DNA of 64,000 nucleotides from Pyrus communis (taxonomy: Eukaryota > Streptophyta > Magnoliopsida > Rosales > Rosaceae), in contig NC_084811.1 in NCBI RefSeq assembly GCF_963583255.1, positions 16,820,088 through 16,884,087 on the forward strand, read 5' to 3'. The notes beneath the pieces are model-generated. The model had not been told where the DNA came from and ran no database searches. It worked only from the letters and a program-made list of their open reading frames with translations. Numbering within the stretch: the stretch's first letter is position 1; each line of letters starts with the position of its first letter. Positions 45,990 through 56,613 of this stretch are shown in pieces. The position numbers were made by a program, and so were the translations under genes.

Positions 45990-48473
45990 TGATGCGAGAT
46001 TTATACGCACACAAATTAAACCCTCTTTTTATCAATTGTAGTATAGGTGCAAGTAGGGATCGTTCTAGACCGGGGATTAGGAGGGAATGCAAATCTCTTG
46101 GAAACTGACTCAAAAACGTAAAATAAAGTTTAAAACACTAAACTAGACTCAAAGAATGCAAAATTAAAGTTTAAAACACTAAGACAAACCAAAAACTCAA
46201 AATGCTTTAAAAAAAACACAAACTAAAATGATTTCTAACTAAATTGACATTAAAGTAAAGGGGGATTTAAGTTTATACGAAATTAAATTAAATGAACAAA
46301 TTAAAACAGAATGTAAATATGGAATTGATGAAATGGAATGAATGGATGATAGAATAGCTAAGGGGTTCATCTCCATACATGTTACACTTGCATAATAAAA
46401 AGATTTCCAATTGCATTTCAACAAATCATTAATTCTCAACGCCCCGGGTCAATTAGGTCCGCTTAAATTAACCGTCAAGTTTTCCTTAAGTTAATGAATT
46501 GGATGGGTTAGCGCAACGCAATTCACAACATTCTCCAAAAGTCCTTTACGTGAAAAGCACAATAAAGATAAAATCAAAAATCATTAAGCATCATGAAAAC
46601 TTTAAGTGTTGACGAGGCATTCGTTACTATGGAATACGCATGAAACTTATGCCAAGAATTCATTTAACGCGATTGTTTATAAGCAACCTCCACTACTTGT
46701 GAATATAAGTTCGTAACTATTAGGTGAAACTCACTTATATTCTAGCGTCATATTCATGCATGAAAATTAAGTGTACACTCTCAATAAACATACATAAATA
46801 AGTTATCAATCAAACGGTTAAACAAATTGAACCACAACTTATGAAACGCAATTAGAAGTAATCAAATCAAAATGCAAGCATAAACATTTATTTCGAATCA
46901 CCCCCTAGCTAAAGGGGGTTTTAGTTCCTCATTACGTTGAAATCAAAGAAACACCTAAACATTCCAACAACTCAAACTTGAATTGTATGAACGTTTAGGC
47001 ACTCTTCTCTTCCATTCCTTATACGTACAAAACAAAGAGAATTAAAATGAAACATTGAAATCAAAGAATCACCTAAACATTCCAACAACTCAAACTTGAA
47101 TTGTATGAACGTTTAGGTCCTCTTCTCTTCCTCGTTGTTGTAGCACAAGGTCTAAGGTGAGGTTTGGGGGATTATGGAAATGTGGAATGGAGTGAGGAGT
47201 GATGGAAATGGAAAGATGGTTTTGGATTCTAAGGGGACTCACGGCAAAGAGAAGGAATGGAAGTGTTTGTGGTGTGTTGTGTATGAAATGAGATGTTTTG
47301 AATGATGGGAATGCAAGGGTATTTATAGGAGGAGTGGAGATGTATATGGCTATTTGTTTAAGGTGTTTGTGTGGAGGAATGATGGAGAATTGCATGTGGA
47401 ATGGCTGCAATGATGAAGAATGAAAGCTGGAAAATAAAAGGGAAAGCTGGAAATCTGAAAATGCAAATGGGAATCCTGAAATGCAAAGGTGGCCACGGTT
47501 TTGAGTGTGTTTTGTGTTGGAAATGCATGTGAATGCATGTGAATGTTGTTTGTGTGAAGTGTGTGTGGGTTAAAGAGTGAATGGTGGTGTAATGATGAAG
47601 TGCGATGGCTGAAAATGTCAAGGGAAATGCATGTGATTGCATGGCAAAGAATTTCAGGATGCATGTGTGTTGAATGGTGTCCTTTAATTATGCACGGTTT
47701 AGGGCTGTTAAGGGGAGAGAAATGGGAGCGAATGTGGCTTAATGATGAAGGGGGAAAGCTTGGAAAGCATGTGGCAAGGTTGGTTGCATGATGATGATGC
47801 ATGTGAGTTGAAATGCATATGTTTAAATGGTTGAAATGTGTAGATGATTATGAGTATGATAGGTGATAAGTGAATGATATGTTAAGTGATAAATGAATGA
47901 TATGTTAAGTGATAAATGAATGATATGTGGTGAGTGATAAGTGAATGGAAGTGATAAGTGATAAGTGAATGGAAGTGATAAGTGATAAGTGAATGGAAGT
48001 GATAAGTGAATGGTTTGATAAGTGAATGATATGATAAGTGAATGCTTATAATAAGTGAATGATATGATAAGTGAATGATTTAAGTGTTTAAAATAGGGAA
48101 CAAAGCCCTTCCTTGCATGGCAAGGAAGGGAGACACAAGGAAACACACGACAATGTCCTAAGGCTGCAAGGAATGTTGTTTTTGTGTTCTAAAATGCGTA
48201 GGAGTCTTCAATGATGCTTAAACATGAGGTCTTTTAGGATTTAACTTTCCTACTTCAAGTCTTTAATTTTGTCCATCCTCTTGGCTCCAAGCATATGATA
48301 TCCATTCCAATCTCTAATTTGCTCCAAAAGGCTCCAAAAGGCATCCTTTTGCATACCTTGCCCTTAGAACCTGAAAACACACAAAAGAAGCATAAAGGAC
48401 TAAAATAACTAGAGAAACATAACGTAAATGCACGAGAACAAGCCATTTAAGTCGCATGAATATGCTCCTATCA
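45990..48473 (-). mobile_element. 3' LTR of M1, 2484 bp
   Basis: TGATGCGAGATTTATACGC to CTCCTATCA, followed at 48474 by AATACCCCCACACT (PPT complement). Example differences from the 5' LTR: CTCTTGGAAAC versus CTCATGGAAAC near 46093, and GATAGGTGATAAG versus GATAAGTGATAAG near 47858. It includes a GATAAGTGAATGGAAGT repeat (about 47860-48085). Confidence 0.93.
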
Positions 48474-50747
48474 AATACCCCCACACTTATCTTTTGCTAG
48501 TCCTCGAGCAAAACAGAAAGAAAAACAAAACAAAACCAAACGAAACAAAACAAGTAAAACACAACCTAAACCTTCCAACAACCGTCTTAGGGATTTCCAA
48601 TGCACATGACACGTTAAAAATCATCATTCCCACAGATTTTAGTCATCTTCACACTTAAGTACATTCTTAATCATAGTCACCATATACTAGTTCACAATTA
48701 AGCATTTAAAACCATGTTTTGAATGTAGTAACATGCCTTAGAGAAATTGCTCAAATCCTTACAAGATATGCACTCGTTTTTCACACAGATTTTCTGACTA
48801 CACACCCTACACTGGTTATATGTGAGAAGATTGATGTAAACATGTAGACGAACACTCACATATGTTATAACAAGGAAAGCATTTTCTGGATTTACGATAA
48901 TGACATGAATATGATCTCATGAATGGAATGCTACTACTTAGAATGAGAACCAGTGATTCCATAAGCTCATATCAATTTCAAACTCCACATTATTGAACAC
49001 ATAACGATCAAGATAGAAGTCAAAGGGGTGTAACGGGGCTAAAGGTGTTTGGCTAACAAAGAAGGTATATGGAAAACAAAGGTTCTTAAAGAAATAGCGA
49101 GCAAAGCATTTGAATTAACGTAGAATTCACTTTTGAATGAAAACTCAACTTTTGAACAACAAGGGGGAACAAGCTCTTTTTTTTTTTTTTTTCTTTCTTT
49201 CTTTTCTCTTCTTTTCTGTTTTTCTTTTTCATATGTTTTTCACAATTTTTTTTTCTTCTTTTCTTTTGACTCTCAAAACATACAAACTTAAGAACAAACT
49301 TTTACTCCCCCACACTCATTTTCTTGCAAAATGTACTCAAAAGGAATTCATTTAAGTCATGCTCACTATCTTTTAAGAACAAGGGTACGGATGGTCCTAA
49401 TCTAGGCTAGGTAAGGGGTGATATGGTTAGCAAAGAAAATAGGTTAAACGAGGCTCAACGGTGTTAAGACTTACAATATATACGAAATATGGGAAGTAAG
49501 GCTATTTGGCTATGGTGGCAACTACACAACTTCATCTTGATATATGTTATGCAACTCAATATCATGCTTTGAATGAAACGGATATAAGTTCTAGCATTTA
49601 GTTCTATCATGATACAATTGCATTCTAAGTAGCAACCAAGCAAGGAATAATGAGATCATTCAACAACTTTAGAAAACAAAGAATCACAGAAAATAACTCT
49701 CCAAAGAAGGTAATGGCTCGAGTCTCACAGGGTTGTAGCGTTTGTTTGAGTTCCTTCCTTCAAGCATGTTACAAAAACGAATTTTTCTTTTATGATTGCA
49801 TGTGAAGTCATACATTATAACCATAACTAAGCATAAACCAAGAGTAAATCAAACTTTTCTCTATGTTTATAACTCTTTTTAACAGTCATGCAATTACAAA
49901 CCAGATCCTTATCATTGTGTTGGAAGGTACCCTAAGACACAAACTCACAAAAACGACTCAAAACACTCTTTTTAGGCTTTTCAAAACAATTTTTCAAATT
50001 TTTATGTGCTTTTCGGAGTTATAAAAACAAAACATACTAAAACACTCTAAAACAACTTAAAAAACACCTTAAAACAGCAAGGAACAACATTTGAAGTTAT
50101 GGGTGATAAAATCCCATGAATTTGCATTAACAACATTAGTTACCCCCCCCCCCCCCCCCCCCACATTTAAATCAAACATTGTCCTCAATGTTTTAAGCAT
50201 AGATTCACACAAAACATAAGTAATCACACAAACAACAACTAAACATACTAAACATGGCAGAATGTAATTAACAAAGAGAAGAGTTTAGGGACGCAAATCT
50301 GGTTATGGAGTGTAAATTCCCTCTTCTCTTTGTTGATTGCATTGAGGCTTGATCTTGATGATTCCACAGGCTTACTCTCGAACTGATTTCCGCCCATCAT
50401 TGATTTTCCTTTGTGCTACTTCTTGAACTGGGCAGCAGGATGGTTCTTTTGGTCTCCCCCGAAGGTCTGAGCATACCCTTTTGGTCTGTTTCTTTGTTCA
50501 ATCTTTCCAATTCGTATTGAAAAGGGTTGGAGGATAACTCAGCCTATGTTTGTCTCCACATGCTTCAATGTATCATTTTCACTTGCCTTACTCGCTCCCC
50601 TTTGCAGAAGTGGTCCCTTCTCCGGAAGTGTATCAACCGTTGAAGATGACTACTCGAGAGCAACGCTAGGTAAGCAATCAGGAATAGATTCCAGGCAGTT
50701 GGCTCCAGATCGGAAGATTGACTCCAAGTGCCGGCTGATTGCTTCTT
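48474..50747 (-). other. 3' non-coding region of M1
   Basis: Homolog of 6395-8566 in A. The PPT complement lies at its left edge, a second CCCCCACACT near 49305, a T-rich run near 49178-49192, and a 20-base C run at 50143-50162 (G-run on the element strand). No credible ORF. Confidence 0.6.
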
Positions 50748-51017
50748 TTACTTTGCCATGCGAGTAAGAACAAGGACAAAGAAAAAGACAGGGAAAGAGC
50801 ATGATATGAGATACTTTTGCTTTTGACCTTGATGATATGAGATACCTTTGCTTTGAAGAAGCGGTGGATGAATCAGCACATGCTTCAATCCGCCGTTTCC
50901 TCCTGGGTCATATGTACTCCAGGCATCTGGTATCATCTTTGGGGAAGAAGAAAGAATTGAGTATTTTGAAAGGCCTTGCTGGGAGTGCGCCCTCAGAGGT
51001 GAGGGAGAGTTGGGCAT
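50748..51017 (-). other. Sense ORF of the module in M1, doubtful coding
   Basis: 89 codons beginning MPNSPSPLRAHSQQGL, same length as in A and M3. In M1 the frame is open upstream to 51275. Conservation may reflect recent common origin. Coding status is doubtful. Confidence 0.2.
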
Positions 51018-51607
51018 TTTCTTCAGGTTTGCCCTGCCATAAAAGACGAAGGTCGACATATATAGAGATAATATCAAGTGGTGGTACTTTTTACCCTTGT
51101 CGACAAACGTTTTGATCCCGCAATTCCGGCTTTTTGAAATAGTGGCGCCTTTTCGATCTTTGAATACGCCTCTTCGATTTCTGAACAGGCGCCCCTTCGA
51201 TTTCTGAACGACGCCCCTTCGCTTTCTGAACGACACGTGGTAGTGCAGATGCGACTCCTTTTGACAAAGCTGCACGCGTCTTCTGAAAAGCAGAGAAAGC
51301 GTCGCCGAACTTTGCGCTTGTCGGCTAAAGATGTGTAGTTGCGATGATGGCCTCCACGTGTTTTCAGCTTTGTCAGAAATCTTTTGACAAAGTTGAACGC
51401 GTCTTCTGAAAAGCCGAGAACGCGTCGCCTAAATTACGCCGGAAAATCCGGCTCTTTGAATCGGTGGACACGTCGCCTTGGCTTTTTATAGAGCTATCGA
51501 TCACCGCCAACATACACACTCTGAAGAATTCCCATTCTTGAAAATCGACTCCGACCCTTTGAAAATTTACTCCATCAACCCCTATCTTTGAACACCTTTG
51601 AAAAAAA
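51018..51607. promoter_or_regulatory. Divergent regulatory-looking block of M1
   Basis: TATATA at 51059-51064 for the minus strand, ~22-bp tandem repeats at about 51135-51235, two G-boxes CACGTG at 51234-51239 and 51355-51360, paired CTTTGACAAAG-like repeats, and a TATA-like CTTTTTATAGAG at 51482-51493, about 115 bp before the antisense ATG at 51608. Promoter activity is inferred. Confidence 0.5.
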
Positions 51608-52294
51608 ATGGCAAACTCATCGAACCTTAGCTTGGAATTGAGCCTTAGCAGTGATACGGGCGCGCCGCGTCAAGGTAACGTATGGCGCCCTTCTTTTTTA
51701 TCTTCTAACGGTCCTCTTTCAGGTGAAGACTCTGTGATGCAGGACGCCACAACAGCTACAATAGTAGCTAGGAACCTCCTCACTCCAAAAGATAGTAGGT
51801 TGCTGTCAGGACGGTCTGATGAGTTGGCCGTTCAAGAGTCCCTCGCACTTAGTGTTCAGTGTGCGAGCTCTGTGTCCAACATGGGCCTACGCCTGCTTGC
51901 TCGGTCCCGCCAAGTGGAATCGTTGATGGCAGAGGTGGAAAGTCTTAAGCAGGAAATCAAACAGCTTAAGTACGAGAATAGAAGTTTGCATGTGCTTGCA
52001 AATAACTATTCGGCGGGCATGAAGAGGAAGCTTGATGAGCTGCAAGAATCTGAGGGTCGAATTCACAATGACCGTCAAAGGCTTGCGTCTTATCTCCAGA
52101 GGCACCTTTTTCCTGGGTCATCCAGCGCTTGGCCAAGTATTGAGGCCTGGAATGCTCTAGCTCCGATGCCTCCCGCTCCGATGCCTCCCGCTCCGATGCC
52201 TTCCGCTTCGATGCCTCCCGCTTCTATGCCTCTCGCTTCTGCGCCTTCCGCTTCTGCGCCTCGTAGTGGGACTTCACGCAAACAACCTTTGTGA
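51608..52294 (+). CDS. Antisense coiled-coil ORF of M1, 228 aa, intact
   Basis: Transcribed opposite to the element. ATG in context AAAAAAAATGGC. N-terminal LELSLSSDTGAPRQGN and NVWRPSF; a middle segment with VRNLL-like TPKDSRLL; a likely coiled coil at residues about 95-160 (QVESLMAEVESLKQEIKQLK, then a basic MKRKLDELQ); a tail of MPPAP/MPSAS pentapeptides (about residues 180-222) coded by 15-bp repeats. No membrane segment or catalytic motif. Its 3' end faces the gag-like ORF, with 92 bases between the stops. Intact here and in A, with a single early stop in P. The presence of a complete leader and ORF in a young pol-less element suggests it is useful to the element. It could be an RNA- or chromatin-binding or scaffolding protein, but no function can be assigned. 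Confidence 0.78.
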   Translation: MANSSNLSLELSLSSDTGAPRQGNVWRPSFLSSNGPLSGEDSVMQDATTATIVARNLLTPKDSRLLSGRSDELAVQESLALSVQCASSVSNMGLRLLARSRQVESLMAEVESLKQEIKQLKYENRSLHVLANNYSAGMKRKLDELQESEGRIHNDRQRLASYLQRHLFPGSSSAWPSIEAWNALAPMPPAPMPPAPMPSASMPPASMPLASAPSASAPRSGTSRKQPL

Positions 52295-52328
52295 AGCTCC
52301 ACCTTTCTCCATGTTTAGTATCTTTCTT

Positions 52329-52338
52329 TTTTTCTTTT

Positions 52339-52369
<31 letters not shown>
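52329..52369 (+). repeat. T-rich homopolymer tract between convergent ORFs
   Basis: A T run interrupted by C near its start. It is the counterpart of the A run at 38483-38516 in P and is length-variable. Confidence 0.8.
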
Positions 52370-52372
<3 letters not shown>

Positions 52373-52386
52373 TAACATAAATAAAA

Positions 52387-53508
52387 TCAAACGGCATGGA
52401 ATTGGTCCTTGAATGGAAGGTGATAATTGAAGTGAACCGGCATTGGTTTGAATTCTAGTGTAGGTGCCTGATTCAAAAAAAATAGCAAGTTAGTATAAAA
52501 TCTAATGGAATTTGGAAAAAAATACTTACTTGTTTTGTCCGACAAGAACTCAATGACAAATACCACTCCTTTGAAAGTTTCAGGGATATTGGACTTGGCC
52601 AGATTGCAAGTGATGGTTATTACTTGTCCAATGTCATCAAATTTAACTTCTTTGGATTTTGTGGTTTCAAGAACGTCCTCTTTGATGGATTCATGACATT
52701 CCCTACTTGTCACCTTTGGAAGGGCTTCCAAGATGTCTTTTTCACCTTCTTCTTCCTTGGAAGTCATGAATCTGCAAGGAATAGGGTTAAAAATAATGAA
52801 ATTTGGAACAACCATACCTGTATTAGATGGCATAGGAGCAATAGGAGCCTCCGGTAAAGGTGTTTCCACCCTTTCCGTGGGTTGGGTGGATTCCTCTTCC
52901 TTGTGATTTGATTTTGATGGTTGAGGGTCCGTTCCAACCTCCTTGTCACTTCTCAACATGATTTCCTTGGCAGTTTCAAATTCTCCCTTCTGATTTGCAA
53001 TGGTTGAACTAGGGAGTTCGCCTTGGTCGCAAAATTGTCCTTCGAACTCCGCTATCTGCCCAATTTGCTTTTCCAGAGTAGTAAGTAATTGAAAAATCGT
53101 ATCATTATCATTTGAATTACCTACATTACTTTGGGCAGGTTGTGGTGGCTGCATAGGCGTTGAATAGAACTCCTCATACGACTGCCAATATCCTTCTTGT
53201 TGAGCCTCATTGTCTTGATTTTGTAAGCCCTGCACCAGACAAATTAATTCATCAAGCTTTTGGTTATAATTTATTGACGAACTTAAATTTGGTTGGGCAT
53301 ATTGAATATGAGGTTGTGGTGGCTGCCAATATCCTCCTTGTTGAGCATTTTGAGGTTCCCACCACATAGAGTTTGAATGATCACTCCAATCCGAATTGTA
53401 AGTATTGGAAAACACGTTATTCCTTGATTGAAGATTAAATATATCAACTCTTTGCATTTGGGACCTTTCCATGAGTTGTGACAAAAGAGAAGCATTATCA
53501 AGTGCCAT
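52387..53508 (-). CDS. gag: gag-like ORF of M1, 373 aa, intact, lacking protease and RT
   Basis: The ATG is at 53508 (MALDNASLLSQLMERSQ); a longer reading to 53628 would need a TTG inside the PBS and is not the start. The N-terminal part is Gln/Asn/Trp-rich (WWEPQNAQQGGYWQPPQP). Residues about 135-250 are colinear with the gag C-terminal region of A (KQIGQIAEFEGQ, GELPSSTIANQKGEFE, DKEVGTD). A short piece then matches the RT approach (APTLEFKPMPVHF, near residue 350) before the stop. So the gag N-terminal core, zinc knuckle, protease and polymerase are absent, and the ORF is a fusion of gag C-terminal and pre-RT pieces through a deletion. It is still open over 1.1 kb. It could be a relict or a packaging-related product; no enzyme activity is expected. 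Confidence 0.72.
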   Translation of the reverse strand: MALDNASLLSQLMERSQMQRVDIFNLQSRNNVFSNTYNSDWSDHSNSMWWEPQNAQQGGYWQPPQPHIQYAQPNLSSSINYNQKLDELICLVQGLQNQDNEAQQEGYWQSYEEFYSTPMQPPQPAQSNVGNSNDNDTIFQLLTTLEKQIGQIAEFEGQFCDQGELPSSTIANQKGEFETAKEIMLRSDKEVGTDPQPSKSNHKEEESTQPTERVETPLPEAPIAPMPSNTGMVVPNFIIFNPIPCRFMTSKEEEGEKDILEALPKVTSRECHESIKEDVLETTKSKEVKFDDIGQVITITCNLAKSNIPETFKGVVFVIEFLSDKTSKYFFPNSIRFYTNLLFFLNQAPTLEFKPMPVHFNYHLPFKDQFHAV

Positions 53509-53609
53509 CTTGTTCTTAACAAACAAAACACAAATAAAAAAAAAAAAAAAAACTAAATCTAAAAGACAATACAGAAACAAACAATCCAAGGGATTAGCAA
53601 ATTTTCTAA

Positions 53610-53627
53610 TCCCCGGCAACGGCGCCA
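53610..53627 (-). promoter_or_regulatory. Primer-binding site of M1, tRNA-Asp type
   Basis: Plus-strand TCCCCGGCAACGGCGCCA is the exact complement of the P site, five bases from the 5' LTR that starts at 53633. It matches the 3' end of plant tRNA-Asp as I recall it. Confidence 0.9.
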
Positions 53628-53632
53628 AAATT

Positions 53633-56116
53633 TGATGCGAGATTTATACGCACACAAATTAAACCCTCTTTTTATCAATTGTAGTATAGGTGCAAGTAGG
53701 GATCGTTCTAGACCGGGGATTAGGAGGGAATGCAAATCTCATGGAAACTGACTCAAAAACGTAAAATAAAGTTTAAAACACTAAACTAGACTCAAAGAAT
53801 GCAAAATTAAAGTTTAAAACACTAAGACAAACCAAAAACTCAAAATGCTTTAAAAAAAACACAAACTAAAATGATTTCTAACTAAATTGACATTAAAGTA
53901 AAGGGGGATTTAAGTTTATACGAAATTAAATTAAATGAACAAATTAAAACAAAATGTAAATATGGAATTGATGAAATGGAATGAATGGATGATAGAATAG
54001 CTAAGGGGTTCATCTCCATACATGTTACACTTGCATAATAAAAAGATTTCCAATTGCATTTCAACAAATCATTAATTCTCAACGCCCCGGGTCAATTAGG
54101 TCCGCTTAAATTAACCGTCAAGTTTTCCTTAAGTTAATGAATTGGATGGGTTAGCGCAACGCAATTCACAACATTCTCCAAAAGTCCTTTACGTGAAAAG
54201 CACAATAAAGATACAATCAAAAATCATTAAGCATCATGAAAACTTTAAGTGTTGACGAGGCATTCGTTACTATGGAATACGCATGAAACTTATGCCAAGA
54301 ATTCATTTAACGCGATTGTTTATAAGCAACCTCCACTACTTGTGAATATAAGTTCGTAACTATTAGGTGAAACTCACTTATATTCTAGCGTCATATTCAT
54401 GCATGAAAATTAAGTGTACACTCTCAATAAACATACATAAATAAGTTATCAATCAAACGGTTAAACAAATTGAACCACAACTTATGAAACGCAATTAGAA
54501 GTAATCAAATCAAAATGCAAGCATAAACATTTATTTCGAATCACCCCCTAGCTAAAGGGGGTTTTAGTTCCTCATTACGTTGAAATCAAAGAAACACATA
54601 AACATTCCAACAACTCAAACTTGAATTGTATGAACGTTTAGGCACTCTTCTCTTCCATTCCTTATACGTACAAAACAAAGAGAATTAAAATGAAACATTG
54701 AAATCAAAGAATCACCTAAACATTCCAACAACTCAAACTTGAATTGTATGAACGTTTAGGTCCTCTTCTCTTCCTCGTTGTTGTAGCACAAGGTCTAAGG
54801 TGAGGTTTGGGGGATTATGGAAATGTGGAATGGAGTGAGGAGTGATGGAAATGGAAAGATGGTTTTGGATTCTAAGGGGACTCACGGCAAAGAGAAGGAA
54901 TGGAAGTGTTTGTGGTGTGTTGTGTATGAAATGAGATGTTTTGAATGATGGGAATGCAAGGGTATTTATAGGAGGAGTGGAGATGTATATGGCTATTTGT
55001 TTAAGGTGTTTGTGTGGAGGAATGATGGAGAATTGCATGTGGAATGGCTGCAATGATGAAGAATGAAAGCTGGAAAATAAAAGGGAAAGCTGGAAATCTG
55101 AAAATGCAAATGGGAATCCTGAAATGCAAAGGTGGCCACGGTTTTGAGTGTGTTTTGTGTTGGAAATGCATGTGAATGCATGTGAATGTTGTTTGTGTGA
55201 AGTGTGTGTGGGTTAAAGAGTGAATGGTGGTGTAATGATGAAGTGTGATGGCTGAAAATGTCAAGGGAAATGCATGTGATTGCATGGCAAAGAATTTCAG
55301 GATGCATGTGTGTTGAATGGTGTCCTTTAATTATGCACGGATTAGGGCTGTTAAGGGGAGAGAAATGGGAGTGAATGTGGCTTAATGATGAAGGGGGAAA
55401 GCTTGGAAAGCATGTGGCAAGGTTGGTTGCATGATGATGATGCATGTGAGTTGAAATGCATATGTTTAAATGGTTGAAATGTGTAGATGATTATGAGTAT
55501 GATAAGTGATAAGTGAATGATATGTTAAGTGATAAATGAATGATATGTTAAGTGATAAATGAATGATATGTGGTGAGTGATAAGTGAATGGAAGTGATAA
55601 GTGATAAGTGAATGGAAGTGATAAGTGATAAGTGAATGGAAGTGATAAGTGAATGGTTTGATAAGTGAATGATATGATAAGTGAATGCTTATAATAAGTG
55701 AATGATATGATAAGTGAATGATTTAAGTGTTTAAAATAGGGAACAAAGCCCTTCCTTGCATGGCAAGGAAGGGAGACACAAGGAAACACACGACAATGTC
55801 CTAAGGCTGCAAGGAATGTTGTTTTTGTGTTCTAAAATGCGTAGGAGTCTTCAATGATGCTTAAACATGAGGTCTTTTAGGATTTAACTTTCCTACTTCA
55901 AGTCTTTAATTTCGTCCATCCTCTTGGCTCCAAGCATATGATATCCATTCCAATCTCTAATTTGCTCCAAAAGGCTCCAAAAGGCATCTTTTTGCATACC
56001 TTGCCCTTAGAACCTGAAAACACACAAAAGAAGCATAAAGGACTAAAATAACTAGAGAAACATAACGTAAATGCACGAGAACAAGCCATTTAAGTCGCAT
56101 GAATATGCTCCTATCA
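53633..56116 (-). mobile_element. 5' LTR of M1, 2484 bp
   Basis: The same length as the 3' LTR at 45990-48473 and nearly identical. It ends CTCCTATCA at 56116 and is followed by the GTGGC target duplication. Confidence 0.93.
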
Positions 56117-56121
56117 GTGGC

Positions 56122-56613
56122 TGCCATGGAGGTGTAGAATGATGGAATTGCACAAGGGGAATGTATGTGCACAGTATTGATGTGGAGAAATGATTATGGA
56201 TGCATGTGTTGAATGATTTCTTGGTGAGGGATGTGGAGTGGCTGGAATGATGAAAGAATAAAGGGTGCATGTGGGTTAATTAATTAAAGGGAGTGCATGT
56301 GCAATGTTGTTGTTGGTGCAATGATGGAGGAGCAAGTGCATGTGGCTGAAATGTGGAAGGTGTGTGGCTACTTCAAGTAGGAATCCTTGTGACATCAACT
56401 CTTCAATTTCGTCCATTCCTTTTGCTCCAAGTATAAGTTATCCCTTCCAAGTCCAATTTTGCTCCAAAATGCTCCAAAATGCATCTTTTTGCTTCCTTAG
56501 CCACATGAACCTAAAAACACACGAAAATGGCTTAAACGCCAAAAACAACTATGAATTAACAATATAAATGCACGAAAACAAGCTAAGTAAGTCGCCTAAA
56601 TATGCTCCTATCA
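56122..56613 (-). mobile_element. Right part of the M2 3' LTR
   Basis: It continues the LTR broken at 45989 (the same CATGGAGGTG..GCATGTGC section is in P in reverse, 36400-36180) and ends TATGCTCCTATCA at 56613, followed by AATTCCCCCACACT, the PPT complement of M2. Confidence 0.85.

Larger units (their letters stand above)
45990..56116 (-). mobile_element. Element M1: complete young non-autonomous Athila-like element, TSD GTGGC
   Basis: 10,127 bp, flanked by GTGGC at 45985-45989 and 56117-56121. On the minus strand: 5' LTR 53633-56116, PBS 53627-53610, gag-like ORF 53508-52387, antisense ORF (plus strand 51608-52294), divergent block, 3' region, PPT (complement 48478-48486) and 3' LTR 45990-48473. 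Both LTRs are 2484 bp with about ten differences found by eye (~0.4%). No protease, RT, RNase H or integrase is present, so it must move with proteins from another copy. Confidence 0.93.

Noticed and set aside
47860..48085. Regularly spaced GATAAGTGAATG repeats considered as a CRISPR-like array
   Set aside because: The units are short, degenerate and contiguous without unique spacers; it is a simple repeat inside a plant LTR.
53508..53628. Longer reading of the M1 gag-like ORF starting at 53628
   Set aside because: It needs a TTG start inside the primer-binding site; the first ATG is at 53508.
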